DNA of 64,000 bases, taken from NCBI GenBank assembly GCA_016841965.1, contig JAEANN010000024.1, positions 124,001 through 188,000 on the forward strand, given 5' to 3'. This DNA is from Candidatus Roseilinea mizusawaensis (GTDB lineage Bacteria; Chloroflexota; Anaerolineae; J036; Brachytrichaceae). The first letter of the stretch is position 1, and the number at the start of each line of letters is the position of its first letter. The notes under the pieces are model-generated. The model was not told the DNA's origin, did no database searches, and was given only the letters and a program-made list of their open reading frames with translations. The translations under genes were made by a program, and so were the position numbers. Below, piece by piece: positions 50,898 through 60,265 of this stretch.

Positions 50898-52367
50898 TCA
50901 TGCTTGCGGGCCGTCGATGATGCGGCGCGTTTCCGCCAAATCCTGATCGTTGGCGAGCACCATCAGACGATCGCCGGCTTGGAGCACCGAACTGCCGGTA
51001 GGGATGATCTGACCTTCGCCGCGCCGGATTAGCACTACCAGCGCATTCGCGGGCAATTCCAGGGCCACAATCGGCCGGCCGGCGGCCGGCGACTGCTCGC
51101 CGATCTGCACCTCGTTCAGTTGCGCTGTCAGGTCACTGATCCATGTCTCGCGTGGGTCCTCGGGGCCAGGTGGGGCCGGCGCATTCAGCTTGAGCAGCCG
51201 GCTGAGGAATGGAATGGTTGTCCCCTGCACCAGCACCGACGTGATGACGACGAAGAACACCAGATTGAACAGGGCGTTGGCATTGGGTACGCCGGCCAGC
51301 AATGGAAACGTCGCCAGCACGATCGGCGTTGCGCCGCGCAGGCCCACCCATGACACCAATAGCTTGGTCCGCGTGTCCAACCGAAACGGCAGCAGCGTGA
51401 CGAAAACGGCGATTGGCCGCGCCAACAGGGTCAAAACTGCCGCCGTGAGCAGCGCGATGCCGGTCATGGGAATCAGTTGCGAGGGAAATACCAGCAGGCC
51501 CAGCGTCAGGAACATGGCGATCTGCATCAGCCAGGCCAGGCCGTCATGAAAACGCGCCAGGCTGCGTTTGTGCACAAAATCGCAGCGCCCCATCACCAGG
51601 CCGGCCACGTAGGTTGACAGGAAGCCGCTCCCGCCCAGCGCAGCCGGCGCAGCGTAGCTTACTAGCACGACGGCGATGCTCAATACAGAATACAGGCCGT
51701 CGTAACCGAGGCAAATCCGGTTGATAATGATGACGGCCAGGCGCGCAATCACATAGCCGAACAGCAAACCCAAAATGGCCTGTTGGGCAAAGAAGATCCC
51801 CAGGTCTAGCAGCGATGTTTGCGGGGCCGTCAACAGGCGTGTCAATCCCAACGTCAACAAAACAGCCATCGGGTCATTGCTGCCGCTTTCCAGTTCCAGC
51901 AATGGTTCGAGCGGCCATCTTAGATGCACCCCCCTGGCCCGCAGGACGGCAAACACAGCCGCTGCGTCGGTCGAAGAAACAATTGCGCCCAGCAGCAGTC
52001 CCTCGGCCGGCGTCATCCCCAGCACGAGCGTGGCGAACAGGCCCACAACTCCCGCTGTCAGCGCGACGCCGACCGTCGAGAGCGCCAGCCCAGGCCACAG
52101 CACCGACCGCACAGCCTGCCAGTGGGTATCCAGCCCGCCCGAAAAGAGAATGAACGCCAGCGCAACAACCCCAATGGTCTGTGCAATCTGGGCATTGTCA
52201 AAGTAAATCCCCCCCACGCCCTCAGAGCCGGCCAGCATGCCAATGACCAGAAACAGCACCAATGCCGGCACCCCCAGTTGCCCAGAGGCCTTGCTGGCGA
52301 TGACGCTGACGATCAGCAGTGCTGCTGCGCCCAGCAGAATTTGCTCAGGACTCCAACCCACACTCAC
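50898..52367 (-). CDS. CPA1-type K+/H+ antiporter with TrkA-C domain
   Basis: 489 residues, about twelve helices. FILFSGGLDTHWQAVRSVLWPGLALSTVGV and LLLGAIVSSTDAAAVFAVLRARG are the NhaP2/CvrA signatures with the ND/TD pair; LELESGSNDPMAVLLTLGLTRLL contains the essential Asp pair. C-terminal TrkA-C domain (LNEVQIGEQSPAAGRPIVALELPANALVVLIRRGEGQIIPTGSSVLQAGDRLMVL) suggests nucleotide- or ligand-gated K+/H+ exchange at the membrane. The GTG start overlaps the stop of the YtxH gene by four bases, so translation is coupled. Confidence 0.92.
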   Translation of the reverse strand: MSVGWSPEQILLGAAALLIVSVIASKASGQLGVPALVLFLVIGMLAGSEGVGGIYFDNAQIAQTIGVVALAFILFSGGLDTHWQAVRSVLWPGLALSTVGVALTAGVVGLFATLVLGMTPAEGLLLGAIVSSTDAAAVFAVLRARGVHLRWPLEPLLELESGSNDPMAVLLTLGLTRLLTAPQTSLLDLGIFFAQQAILGLLFGYVIARLAVIIINRICLGYDGLYSVLSIAVVLVSYAAPAALGGSGFLSTYVAGLVMGRCDFVHKRSLARFHDGLAWLMQIAMFLTLGLLVFPSQLIPMTGIALLTAAVLTLLARPIAVFVTLLPFRLDTRTKLLVSWVGLRGATPIVLATFPLLAGVPNANALFNLVFFVVITSVLVQGTTIPFLSRLLKLNAPAPPGPEDPRETWISDLTAQLNEVQIGEQSPAAGRPIVALELPANALVVLIRRGEGQIIPTGSSVLQAGDRLMVLANDQDLAETRRIIDGPQA

Positions 52368-52594
52368 GGGTTGAGCGGCAGATTGCCGCGCATTTCAGAG
52401 AGTTGACGCTCGAGTTCTGCGCGTCGGGCTGCTGCAGCGCGCCGGCCCTCTTCCAGCACACTTTCGATCTCATGTTTGATCTCGGCCTGGGTTTCTTTGC
52501 CCGGCTTGGCTGCCAAAAGCAGGCTGGCTGCTGCACCGATCAACCCGCCAACCAGAATGCCACTCAGAAAGCTCAAGAATTTGTTCCCGCTCAT
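52364..52594 (-). CDS. YtxH-domain small membrane protein
   Basis: 76 residues from the ATG at 52594. One helix near the N-terminus (LSFLSGILVGGLIGAAASLLLAAKPGKE), followed by a charged helix EIKHEIESVLEEGRRAAAARRAELERQL, the YtxH pattern. Function of the family is not established (stress-related in several bacteria). Overlaps the antiporter start in a GTGA junction, which suggests the two are made together. Confidence 0.82.
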   Translation of the reverse strand: MSGNKFLSFLSGILVGGLIGAAASLLLAAKPGKETQAEIKHEIESVLEEGRRAAAARRAELERQLSEMRGNLPLNP

Positions 52595-52882
52595 GGTTTC
52601 TTCCCTCTGCGTCGCGCCGGCTTTGTGGCGACAAGATGCACTAGAATCAGCGTCGCGCCGGAGTGACGCCTTGCGTGCTATCCAGTTTCGGCTGAAAGGA
52701 GCCACTCGACTGGTGTGTGAATCAATTGAGTCAGATTATATTCAGGCACAGTCGACATTTCGAGCGCAGCGGCCGCTAACGCCTTCCGTGGCGCTCAAAC
52801 CTGCCTGCTCCACAGCGGGGCATACACAGCATGGCATACAGGCACGGGCACACCCACTGAGGATTAAGAGGAGAGTTATTCG

Positions 52883-53992
52883 ATGAGCATCTATCGTTTG
52901 AGCAGATTCCGCGAGCTTCAACATGCGGCCGGTATGGATTATGTTGCCATTATGCCCGGCGCAAATCTAATCTATTTCACCGGCATTCACGTTCACCTGA
53001 GCGAACGCCCCATCTTGGCCCTCTTCCCGGCCGATCGCGCGCTGAAGCCGGTGCTGTTTGCCCCGGAATTCGAAGTCGGCAAATGCAAGACAGGACCGGT
53101 GCCGATCGATTGGCAGATATACGCCTACCCCGATGGCGCAGACCTGGCCGAGTTGTTTGCCCGCGCTGCGCGCGAGTTGGGTCTGGATGGCAAGACCATC
53201 GGCATGGAGCCAAACCAGATGCGCATGCTCGAAGCATCTTTGCTGACCCGCGCCGCGCCGAACGCCCGGCTTGTCCCGGCTGACCATCTGGTGGCTGAGT
53301 TGCGCATGATCAAGGACGCCGACGAAGTGGCTCGTATACGCCGCGCTGTGAGCGTGCCGGAGCGGGTTCTGGCCGAGGCTGTGCCGCAGATCAAGCCCGG
53401 CATGACCGAACTCGAAGTGGCCGGCCTGATGATGCGCGTATCCCTCAATCAAAACATGCGCGAAATGGCGTCCTTTCCGCTCGTTCAGACCGGCCTCAGT
53501 GCGGCTTTTCCACATGCTTTCGCCGGCGGCCGCACCGTGCAAAAAGGCGACCTGATCGTGATCGACTTTGGCGCGGTTGTCGATGACTATGGCTCCGACA
53601 TCACGCGCACCATTGCAGTGGGCGAGCCATCCGACGAGATGAAGCACATTTACCACCTGGTGCGCGAGGCCAACGAGGCCGGCCGCGCCGCCGTCCGGCC
53701 CGGTGTCACATGCGAAGACATCGACCATGCTGCCCGCGCGGTGATCGAGAAAGCCGGCTATGGCAAATACTTTATCCATCGCACCGGCCACGGCCTCGGC
53801 CTGGAGGGGCACGAGCCGCCCTACATCGTCAAGGGCAATAAGACGGTGTTGCAGCCCGGCATGATCTTCACCATCGAGCCGGGCATCTACATCGAGGGCA
53901 AGGGCGGCGTTCGCATCGAAGATGATGTGCTCGTCACCAAAGACGGCGGCGAAAGCCTGACCACCTTTACCCGCGACCTGCTCGTGGTGTGA
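52883..53992 (+). CDS. M24-family Xaa-Pro peptidase
   Basis: 369 residues. N-terminal creatinase-like domain (MDYVAIMPGANLIYFTGIHVHLSERP), then the pita-bread fold: KDADEVARIRRAV, IVIDFGAVVDDYGSDITRTIAVG (metal Asp pair), FIHRTGHGLGLEGHEPPYI (His), MIFTIEPGIYI (Glu) and GGVRIEDDVLV (Glu). All five metal ligands are present. Cleaves Xaa-Pro dipeptides or N-terminal Xaa-Pro. Ribosome site GAGGAGAG before the ATG. First gene of an overlapping plus-strand set with an ATP-grasp protein and a GNAT. Confidence 0.92.
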   Translation: MSIYRLSRFRELQHAAGMDYVAIMPGANLIYFTGIHVHLSERPILALFPADRALKPVLFAPEFEVGKCKTGPVPIDWQIYAYPDGADLAELFARAARELGLDGKTIGMEPNQMRMLEASLLTRAAPNARLVPADHLVAELRMIKDADEVARIRRAVSVPERVLAEAVPQIKPGMTELEVAGLMMRVSLNQNMREMASFPLVQTGLSAAFPHAFAGGRTVQKGDLIVIDFGAVVDDYGSDITRTIAVGEPSDEMKHIYHLVREANEAGRAAVRPGVTCEDIDHAARAVIEKAGYGKYFIHRTGHGLGLEGHEPPYIVKGNKTVLQPGMIFTIEPGIYIEGKGGVRIEDDVLVTKDGGESLTTFTRDLLVV

Positions 53993-54903
53993 GCGCCGTA
54001 GGCATGGTTGCAACAGATGCCCTGATTCTGTGGGCCTGGGAGCACGATGCCGATTGGGTCGCCCGGCTGCACGAGACATTTGCCCGGCGTGGCCTGCCCA
54101 GCCTGGCGCTGCACTACGATGAGTGGCGCGACCTGCCGGCCCGGCTCGATAGCGGCGAGTTGCGCGCCGGCTTGGTGATCGACCGTGTGTGGGACTGGGG
54201 CGGCGAATACGCCCGGCATGTGGACGCTGTCCGTCGCAATATCCCTGTCGTGCTCAACGATTATGACCTGGTGGCGCGCGCCTGGAGCAAGCCGGCCATG
54301 CACTATGCCTGCATCGCGCATGGACTGCGCGCCCCGCACATGATCGTATTGCCGTCCTTTGCCGCTGCGCCGGATATCGCGCAGCCTGACCTCACCCCCC
54401 TCGGTCTGCGCTTCTCAGTCAAGGGCGCTCACTCTGGCGGCAGCGGTGTTTTGCAGCCGGCTTCCTCGTGGGAAGAGGTGTTGCGCCTGCGCCATGAGTG
54501 GCCGAACGATGAAACTGTGCTGACCGCCTGGGTCGAGCCGGCCTGCCTCGGCGGGCGCCGAGCGTGGTTCCGTGTCTTCTATGCCTGCGGCGCTGCTTTC
54601 CCGTGCTGGTCCGACGATCTCACGCACGAACAAACCCCCGTGACGCCGGCCGAAGAAATGCGCTGGGGCCTGGATATCTTGCGTGGCATGGCGCAGCAGA
54701 TCGCCGGCTTGTGCGGACTCAATCTCTTCTCTACCGAGATCAGTCTTGACGCGCGGCATATCTGGCAGGTGGTGGACTACGTCAATGAACCGTGTGACTA
54801 CCGGGTGAAGTCGACCGCTGTGCCGAACGGCGTGCCGGAGGATATTGTGGCGGCCATTGCCGAGCGCATTGCCGTGTGGGCCGCGCGACATCGGCGGGGC
54901 TAA
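53989..54903 (+). CDS. ATP-grasp protein, RimK-like
   Basis: 304 residues; the start overlaps the peptidase stop (GTGTGA), and the ATG at 54004 is an alternative. N-terminal Rossmann-like part (ATDALILWAWEHDADWVARLHETFARRG), central LNDYDLVARAWSKPAMHYACIAHGLRAPHMIVLP as in ATP-grasp ligases, and the ATP/Mg end FRVFYACGAAFPCWSDDL...LNLFSTEISLDARHIWQVVDYVNEPCDYR, where VVDYVNEP supplies the Mg-binding Asn/Asp motif. A carboxylate-amine ligase by family; substrate unknown. The set peptidase - ATP-grasp - acetyltransferase could handle a small peptide or amino-acid conjugate. Confidence 0.8.
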   Translation: MSAVGMVATDALILWAWEHDADWVARLHETFARRGLPSLALHYDEWRDLPARLDSGELRAGLVIDRVWDWGGEYARHVDAVRRNIPVVLNDYDLVARAWSKPAMHYACIAHGLRAPHMIVLPSFAAAPDIAQPDLTPLGLRFSVKGAHSGGSGVLQPASSWEEVLRLRHEWPNDETVLTAWVEPACLGGRRAWFRVFYACGAAFPCWSDDLTHEQTPVTPAEEMRWGLDILRGMAQQIAGLCGLNLFSTEISLDARHIWQVVDYVNEPCDYRVKSTAVPNGVPEDIVAAIAERIAVWAARHRRG

Positions 54904-54911
54904 CATCACTC

Positions 54912-55364
54912 ATGCCAGATCATTCCGTCATCACCACCCGTCTCGCCACAGTTGAGGATGCCCCTGCTATTGCCTCCCTCAATCAGGCTTTCAATGAGGT
55001 TTCCGAGCCGCCGGAATTGCTGGCAAGGCGTTTGGCGGATCCGCGCCGGGTCGAGACCCCCATTCTGGCTGAAGTCAGTGAAGAGCCAGACGGCATCCGT
55101 GTGGCCGGCTTTGCCTGTGTGCGGATTGTGCCGTGTGTCTTGTACCCTGATCCGCATGCCGAACTGACCGAGTTGTATGTCGAGGAGACGTTCCGCCGGC
55201 GCGGCATCGGGCGGGCGCTGGTTGTCTGCGCGGAGAAACTGGCGCGCGAGGCCGGCGCAACTCGCCTGATCCTGCTCACCGGCCTAGACAATGGCGGGGC
55301 GCAAGCGTTCTATCGCGCCCTGGGGTATGTCGAAGACGAACTTATGATGAGCAAGAATCTTTAA
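54912..55364 (+). CDS. GNAT-family N-acetyltransferase
   Basis: 150 residues from the ATG at 54912 (MPDHSVITTRLATVEDAPAIASLNQAF). The acetyl-CoA signature is intact: AELTELYVEETFRRRGIGRALVVCAEKLAREAGATRLILLTGLDNGGAQAFYRALGYVEDEL (R-R-x-G-x-G/A). Starts eight bases after the ATP-grasp gene stops, so it is translated with it. Acceptor unknown. Confidence 0.9.
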   Translation: MPDHSVITTRLATVEDAPAIASLNQAFNEVSEPPELLARRLADPRRVETPILAEVSEEPDGIRVAGFACVRIVPCVLYPDPHAELTELYVEETFRRRGIGRALVVCAEKLAREAGATRLILLTGLDNGGAQAFYRALGYVEDELMMSKNL

Positions 55365-55412
55365 GATTCCGGGAGTGACTCCGGGAGTGACTCCGGGAGT
55401 GACTCCGGGAGT
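55365..55412. repeat. 12-base tandem repeat, four copies
   Basis: Four contiguous copies of GACTCCGGGAGT (first copy GATTCCGGGAGT) filling the gap between convergent genes. ACTCC and GGAGT are inverted around a central G, so each unit can fold into a small hairpin, giving four in a row. Confidence 0.93.
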
Positions 55413-55421
55413 GTTGTCATG

Positions 55422-57695
55422 CTACCGGCCGTGTGCCTGCCGCAGCAGATCGTCCACCAGCTCATCTGCCGGCCTGGGCAAGTCCTTTTGTTGAAAGTGC
55501 AGCAGGCTCAAGAGCGGCATCTCCATCATGAAGTCCATCATGTCCATGCCGATGTGTTCGGGGTCATCGTTGGCCCCAAACGTGGCTGCCATGCGCGCGC
55601 GCATGGACTGAAACACCGGCTCGAACACAGGCCGGCCCCGGCGGTCGTTCAACCAGTCGCGCACGGTCGACTCGCGGTTCAGCAGGCAGGGCAGGTCGCG
55701 TGTCGCGCGCAAGGTCACTGTCTGGGTCAGGCGAATGTCCGCCGCCGAAGCGCCGATCAGGATGTCGAATGCGCCGTCTTCGGCGACCCACTGTTTGTAG
55801 CCGGGGTGATAGAAGGCGAATGCGCGAAACTCCAGCCTGATCGTGACCGTCTTCGTCTCGCCGGGTTGCAGCGCGACTTTGGCGAATCCTTTCAGCTCTT
55901 TGTAAGGCCGCTTCAGACTGGACTGCCGATCGTGCACATACACTTGCACAACTTCTTTGCCGGCCACAGGGCCGGTGTTGGTCACATCCACCGAGACCGT
56001 CAGGCTGTCCCTATCGGTGATCTCGCTGGCCGAGAGGCGCAGGTTGCTGTAGGCGAATGTGGTGTAGCTCAGTCCGTGGCCAAACGGGAACAGCACCGGC
56101 ATCTCTTTCGCGTCGTAGTAGCGATAGCCGATGAACAGCCCCTCGCCATAGCGCACGGCGCCGATCTCGCCGGGGAAATTGATATGGGCCGGCGTGTCGG
56201 CCAGCTTAAGCGGGAATGTCTCGGCCAGCTTGCCGGACGGATTGACGACGCCGAACAGCACATCGGCAATTGCGCCGCCGCCGGCCTGTCCCATCATCCA
56301 GGCTTCCAGCACCGCTGCGACACCATCGATCCAATCGCTCATGGTCACCGCTGAGCCGTTGTTCAGGATCACTACCGTGCGGGGTTGGACGGCGCTGACC
56401 GCTTTGATAAGCGCGACTTGGTGTGGTGTGAGGTCGAGATCGGGCCGGTCGTAGCCTTCGGACTCCTTGAAGCCGGGCAGGGCGGCGAAAATCAGCGCCA
56501 CATCTGCGGCTTGCGCTGCGCGCACGGCCTCGTCGATCAGGGCCTGCTCGAAGGCCGGCGTGGCCGGGTAACCCTCGCAATAGATCAGGCGCGCGTCGCC
56601 GGCCATCTTCTTCAGCTCTTCGAGTGGAATATCGACCTGTGTCGGGTTGATGTGCGAGCTGCCCCCGCCCTGAAAGTGTGGTTCCTTTGCCGCCCGGCCG
56701 ATTATTGCAATCCGGCCTGGATGTTGCAACGGTAACACGCCGGCGTTCTTCAACAGCACCATGCCTTCGCCGGCCACACGACGCGCCAGCGCATGATGGG
56801 CTGCTGCGTCGAATGCGCCGCCTTTGGGGAATTGGGCTGCTTTGAATACGATTGCCAGGATGCGGCGCGTAGCCTCGTCTAGCACGGCTTCGTCCAGTGC
56901 GCCGGCGCGCACCGCCTCGATGACGGCCTGTGTGCGATGTGGCTGTGGGCCGGGCATTTCCAGATCCAATCCGCCCTGCAGCGCCTTCACGCGATCATGC
57001 ACCGCGCCCCAGTCCGACACCACCAGCCCTTCAAATCCCCATTCATGCTTGAGGATGTCTACCAGCAATTCATGGTGCTCCGAGCAGTAGGTTCCGTTCA
57101 GTTTGTTGTAGGCGCACATCACCGTCCAGGGGCGCGCCTGGGTGACGGCCATCTCGAAGGCCGGCAGATAAATCTCGCGCAGCGCGCGCTCGTCCACCAT
57201 TGCATTGATGCTGAAGCGCTGGTGCTCCTGGTTGTTGGCAGCGAAATGTTTCAGCGATGTGCCCACGCCTGTGCTCTGCACCCCGGTGATGAAAGCGACG
57301 GCCATTGTGCCGGCCAGCCAGGGGTCTTCTGAGTAGTACTCGAAGTTGCGCCCGCACAATGGGGTGCGCTTCATGTTGACGCCGGGGCCAAGCAGCACAT
57401 CCACGCCCAGCGCAGCGGCTTCTTCGCCCAACGCCTGCCCCACGGCCTGGATCAGATCCACATCCCACGTGGCGGCCATGCACGAGGCAGTGGGGAAGCA
57501 CGTGGCCGGCAGGCTGGGCGCGTTGATGGCGCTGGCATCGGGAACGCGGCGCACGCCGTGCGGCCCGTCGGACAGGGTCAGTCGGGGCACGCCCAAGCGC
57601 TCGACCGGCGTGGTCGTCCACATGCTCTCGCCGGTGCACAGGGCGGCCTTCTCTTCCAGCGTCATTTGCCGGATGATGGTGTCGATAGCGTTCAC
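55422..57695 (-). CDS. GH3-family beta-glucosidase-like enzyme
   Basis: 757 residues from the GTG at 57695, with AGGAG eight bases upstream; the open frame to 57758 is a shadow. Cytoplasmic; starts with the GH3 barrel (IIRQMTLEEKAALCTGESMWTT...RLTLSDGPHGVR). Catalytic nucleophile in GLVVSDWGAVHDR (about residue 226). (alpha/beta)6 sandwich and C-terminal FnIII-like domain (VSVDVTNTGPVAGKEVVQVYV). Likely beta-glucosidase/beta-xylosidase. The terminal ~60 residues (DWLNDRRGRPVF...DDPEHIGMDMMDFMMEMPLLSLLHF) are an extra Met-rich helix. Next to a class V aminotransferase-like gene in the same direction. Confidence 0.93.
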   Translation of the reverse strand: MNAIDTIIRQMTLEEKAALCTGESMWTTTPVERLGVPRLTLSDGPHGVRRVPDASAINAPSLPATCFPTASCMAATWDVDLIQAVGQALGEEAAALGVDVLLGPGVNMKRTPLCGRNFEYYSEDPWLAGTMAVAFITGVQSTGVGTSLKHFAANNQEHQRFSINAMVDERALREIYLPAFEMAVTQARPWTVMCAYNKLNGTYCSEHHELLVDILKHEWGFEGLVVSDWGAVHDRVKALQGGLDLEMPGPQPHRTQAVIEAVRAGALDEAVLDEATRRILAIVFKAAQFPKGGAFDAAAHHALARRVAGEGMVLLKNAGVLPLQHPGRIAIIGRAAKEPHFQGGGSSHINPTQVDIPLEELKKMAGDARLIYCEGYPATPAFEQALIDEAVRAAQAADVALIFAALPGFKESEGYDRPDLDLTPHQVALIKAVSAVQPRTVVILNNGSAVTMSDWIDGVAAVLEAWMMGQAGGGAIADVLFGVVNPSGKLAETFPLKLADTPAHINFPGEIGAVRYGEGLFIGYRYYDAKEMPVLFPFGHGLSYTTFAYSNLRLSASEITDRDSLTVSVDVTNTGPVAGKEVVQVYVHDRQSSLKRPYKELKGFAKVALQPGETKTVTIRLEFRAFAFYHPGYKQWVAEDGAFDILIGASAADIRLTQTVTLRATRDLPCLLNRESTVRDWLNDRRGRPVFEPVFQSMRARMAATFGANDDPEHIGMDMMDFMMEMPLLSLLHFQQKDLPRPADELVDDLLRQAHGR

Positions 57696-57732
57696 GGATT
57701 GCTCTCCTGTTGTTGTAACGGACGACAGTGCG

Positions 57733-59166
57733 TCAACCATCGCGCATGCCCTCCGCAAAGCGCAAGAAATGCTGGACGTCTTCGAAGTTGCTGACGATGC
57801 CCAGCGACACGCGCACGGCTCCTGAACTCTTGCCGTCGATGCACAAGCGAAAGTCGTCGATCGTCATGCGTTGTTCGTGGCCGGGCTGCCGGAAGCAGGC
57901 CGACAACTCGCGCGCTTCGATGCCCAGCGCAATTTCGCCGCCGCCGGGGTTGCAAAAGCAGCCGGTGCGCAATGAGATGTTGGCCGCGTTGGCCTTCTGC
58001 TCGACGATGCGATGATCGACTGCTCGGCCTTCCGGCGTGTAAAAGTTGACCGTGATTGTGCCGCCGCGCCGCTCGGTGTTGGCCGGCCCATATAGTCGCG
58101 CCACCGGCCTGCCGTTGGCATGCCGCAATGCCAGCAGGTTGTCGATCAGCCAGCCGGTCAGGCAGCGCACCCGCTCGTGGATGATGTCGATGCCGATGGA
58201 CTCGATATGCTTCAGCCCGATCTCGACTGCCGGCAATGTCAGATAGTTCAGCGTGCCATCCTCGAATGCCATCTCCCCTTCGCCCAGGTAATACTTATCG
58301 CCCTGCACCGAGGCGATGGTGATTGTGCCGCCGGCAAACCAGGGCCGGCGCAGCTTATTCAGCGCCGCGCGCCGCGCCAGCAGGCAGCCTACGCCGGTAG
58401 GATAGCCGAAGATTTTGTAGAACGACAGCGACACAAAATCGGGGTGAAACCGACTCAGATCGAGTCGGTTGGTGGGCGTGAACGCCGCTGCGTCGAGCAA
58501 CACATCCCAGCCGCGCGCGTGGGCTTGTTCGATCCATGCCAGCGGATGTTGCACGCCAGAGAAGTTGGACTGCGCCGGGTAGGCGAACAGATTGTCTGCG
58601 CCGGCCGGCAAGCGCTCCAGCGCATCGAGCACGCTTTCGTCGTCGGCGCGCATGTCGGGCAGGCCAACGGGCAAGTAAGTGATGCGGGCGCCTTTGGCGC
58701 GCGCAAACTCGCGGATGCCGTTGACCGAGTTGTGGTTGTCGAAGGTGAGCAGGAAGTTGCCGCCGGCGCGGAAAGGATAAGATTCGCCGACCAGCTTGAG
58801 CGCGCCGCTGGCGTTGGGGGTGAAAATGGCGACGTACTCGTCTGGCGAAGCGTTGAAGTAGCGCAGCACGTGTTGTCGCGCTCGCTCATCCAGCTCCGTC
58901 ATTGCGCGTGAGGTAGGGTTGGACGAGTGGGGGTTGCCGAACACCCCGGCCTGTAACAGGGCCATGTGCGCGCGCAGTTGCGAATCGGCGTACAAGCTGC
59001 CGCCGGTATAGTCGAGGTAGACGTGCCGGCCGGCGTCGAGCCGGCTGTACTCCGTGGCGCGCAGCGTATCCAGGATGTGGGTGTCGCAATAGGTAGGGTA
59101 GCGAGACACAAACGCTTCAAAGATCTGATCGGTCTTCATAATCTTGAGTGCGCTAATTCCCCCCAT
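57733..59166 (-). CDS. Class V aminotransferase-like protein
   Basis: 477 residues; MKTDQIFE at 59139 is an alternative start, and neither has a clear ribosome site. PLP-dependent fold-type I protein of the cysteine desulfurase/molybdenum cofactor sulfurase branch. HVYLDYTGGSLYADSQL and FGNPHSSNPTSRAM begin the domain; PLP Asp in LLDAAAFTPTNRLDL; PLP Lys in SLSFYKIFGYPTGVGCLL. The Cys in LRTGCFCNPGG is a candidate sulfur-accepting residue. Role unknown. Starts after a 37-base gap from the GH3 gene, possibly co-transcribed. Confidence 0.86.
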   Translation of the reverse strand: MGGISALKIMKTDQIFEAFVSRYPTYCDTHILDTLRATEYSRLDAGRHVYLDYTGGSLYADSQLRAHMALLQAGVFGNPHSSNPTSRAMTELDERARQHVLRYFNASPDEYVAIFTPNASGALKLVGESYPFRAGGNFLLTFDNHNSVNGIREFARAKGARITYLPVGLPDMRADDESVLDALERLPAGADNLFAYPAQSNFSGVQHPLAWIEQAHARGWDVLLDAAAFTPTNRLDLSRFHPDFVSLSFYKIFGYPTGVGCLLARRAALNKLRRPWFAGGTITIASVQGDKYYLGEGEMAFEDGTLNYLTLPAVEIGLKHIESIGIDIIHERVRCLTGWLIDNLLALRHANGRPVARLYGPANTERRGGTITVNFYTPEGRAVDHRIVEQKANAANISLRTGCFCNPGGGEIALGIEARELSACFRQPGHEQRMTIDDFRLCIDGKSSGAVRVSLGIVSNFEDVQHFLRFAEGMRDG

Positions 59167-59234
59167 CGGGTTCGATTTTTGTGAGAATCAGTCGCTCACA
59201 GCGTGCGTGTGGCGACTGTCGAATGCGGCGCTGA

Positions 59235-60143
59235 TCACTTCTCTGTTTGCCGGCGATAGCGTGTGGGCGTAACTCCAAGCTTCTGTTTGAAAACCCGGCT
59301 GAAGGCTGCCTCTGACAAGTACCCCACTGTGTTAGCAATTTCGCCGACCGACATGTGCGGATTTTCCCTGAGCAGGCGGATGGCCAGTTGCAAGCGCCAG
59401 CGGGTCAGATATTCCATTGGCGGTTCGCCAACTAAGGCAGTGAAGCGCGCCGCAAACGAAGAACGCGAGTATTTGACGGCCTTAGCCAGCTCGATGACGC
59501 TCCAGTTCCGATCTGGTTGATTGTGTATCAGCGCCAGCGATTCGCCGATGGCGCGGTCTTGCAAGGCGCCCAGCCAGCCGGCCTGTTCCACGCCGCGGGT
59601 TTCGATCCAGTGTTGAACAATTTGAATGAAGAGGATATCGGCCAGCCGGCGCAGCACAGCTTGTTTTGCCGGCCGTTCGGCCTGCGCTTCGGCTGCCATC
59701 AGCTCTAGCACATTGTGCAGGGCGCTATTCCCTTCCCGTTGAATGCGCACGACGCGCGGCAAATGTTTTAAGAACGAGGCCGTCTCGAAATGCTCAAACT
59801 CAAATGTGCCACACAGCAGTACGGCGCTTGGCTGTTCGCTCCAGCGCATCACCACGCATTCACCCCACTGGTCTAGCTCTAGATTCTGGAATGCCGGCGC
59901 GTCCGGTTTTTCTAGCAAAATATGTTCATCCCCTACCGGCAGCAGAATAACGTCGCCCGCTTGCAGCGCCATCCAGCCTTGCTCGCCAGCCACTTGCAAG
60001 TAGCCGGCGCCGCGATGCAGCACATGAAACACCGCGCAGGTGCGCGGCGCAAAATGCAATCCCCATGGCGACCCCAATTCAGAACGGCAGTACACACTGC
60101 TCTTCAAATGCAGGGTGCCGAGCACCTGGGTGAGCATATCCAT
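59235..60143 (-). CDS. AraC-family regulator with cupin_6 sensor
   Basis: 302 residues. N-terminal sensor (SELGSPWGLHFAPRTCAVFHVLHRGAGYLQVAGEQGWMALQAGDVILLPVGDEH) of the cupin_6 type. C-terminal HTH pair: IGESLALIHNQPDRNWSVIELAKAVKYSRSSFAARFTALVGEPPMEYLTRWRLQLA and ENPHMSVGEIANTVGYLSEAAFSRVFKQKLGVTPTRYRR. Divergent, across 122 bases, from the two small membrane proteins at 60266-61317, which are likely its targets; this pairing (AraC - DUF2269 - DUF1772) is a recognisable context. Confidence 0.9.
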   Translation of the reverse strand: MDMLTQVLGTLHLKSSVYCRSELGSPWGLHFAPRTCAVFHVLHRGAGYLQVAGEQGWMALQAGDVILLPVGDEHILLEKPDAPAFQNLELDQWGECVVMRWSEQPSAVLLCGTFEFEHFETASFLKHLPRVVRIQREGNSALHNVLELMAAEAQAERPAKQAVLRRLADILFIQIVQHWIETRGVEQAGWLGALQDRAIGESLALIHNQPDRNWSVIELAKAVKYSRSSFAARFTALVGEPPMEYLTRWRLQLAIRLLRENPHMSVGEIANTVGYLSEAAFSRVFKQKLGVTPTRYRRQTEK

Positions 60144-60265
60144 GATTTTGGACGATTAGCAAAAAAAACCGGATGGGCAATCGTAGATTATTCGACTGTG
60201 GGCCATTATAGTGACCTCGTCGCGTAATTTGTGGTTGTGCAATGAACAGTCAAGGAGTGTGACAG

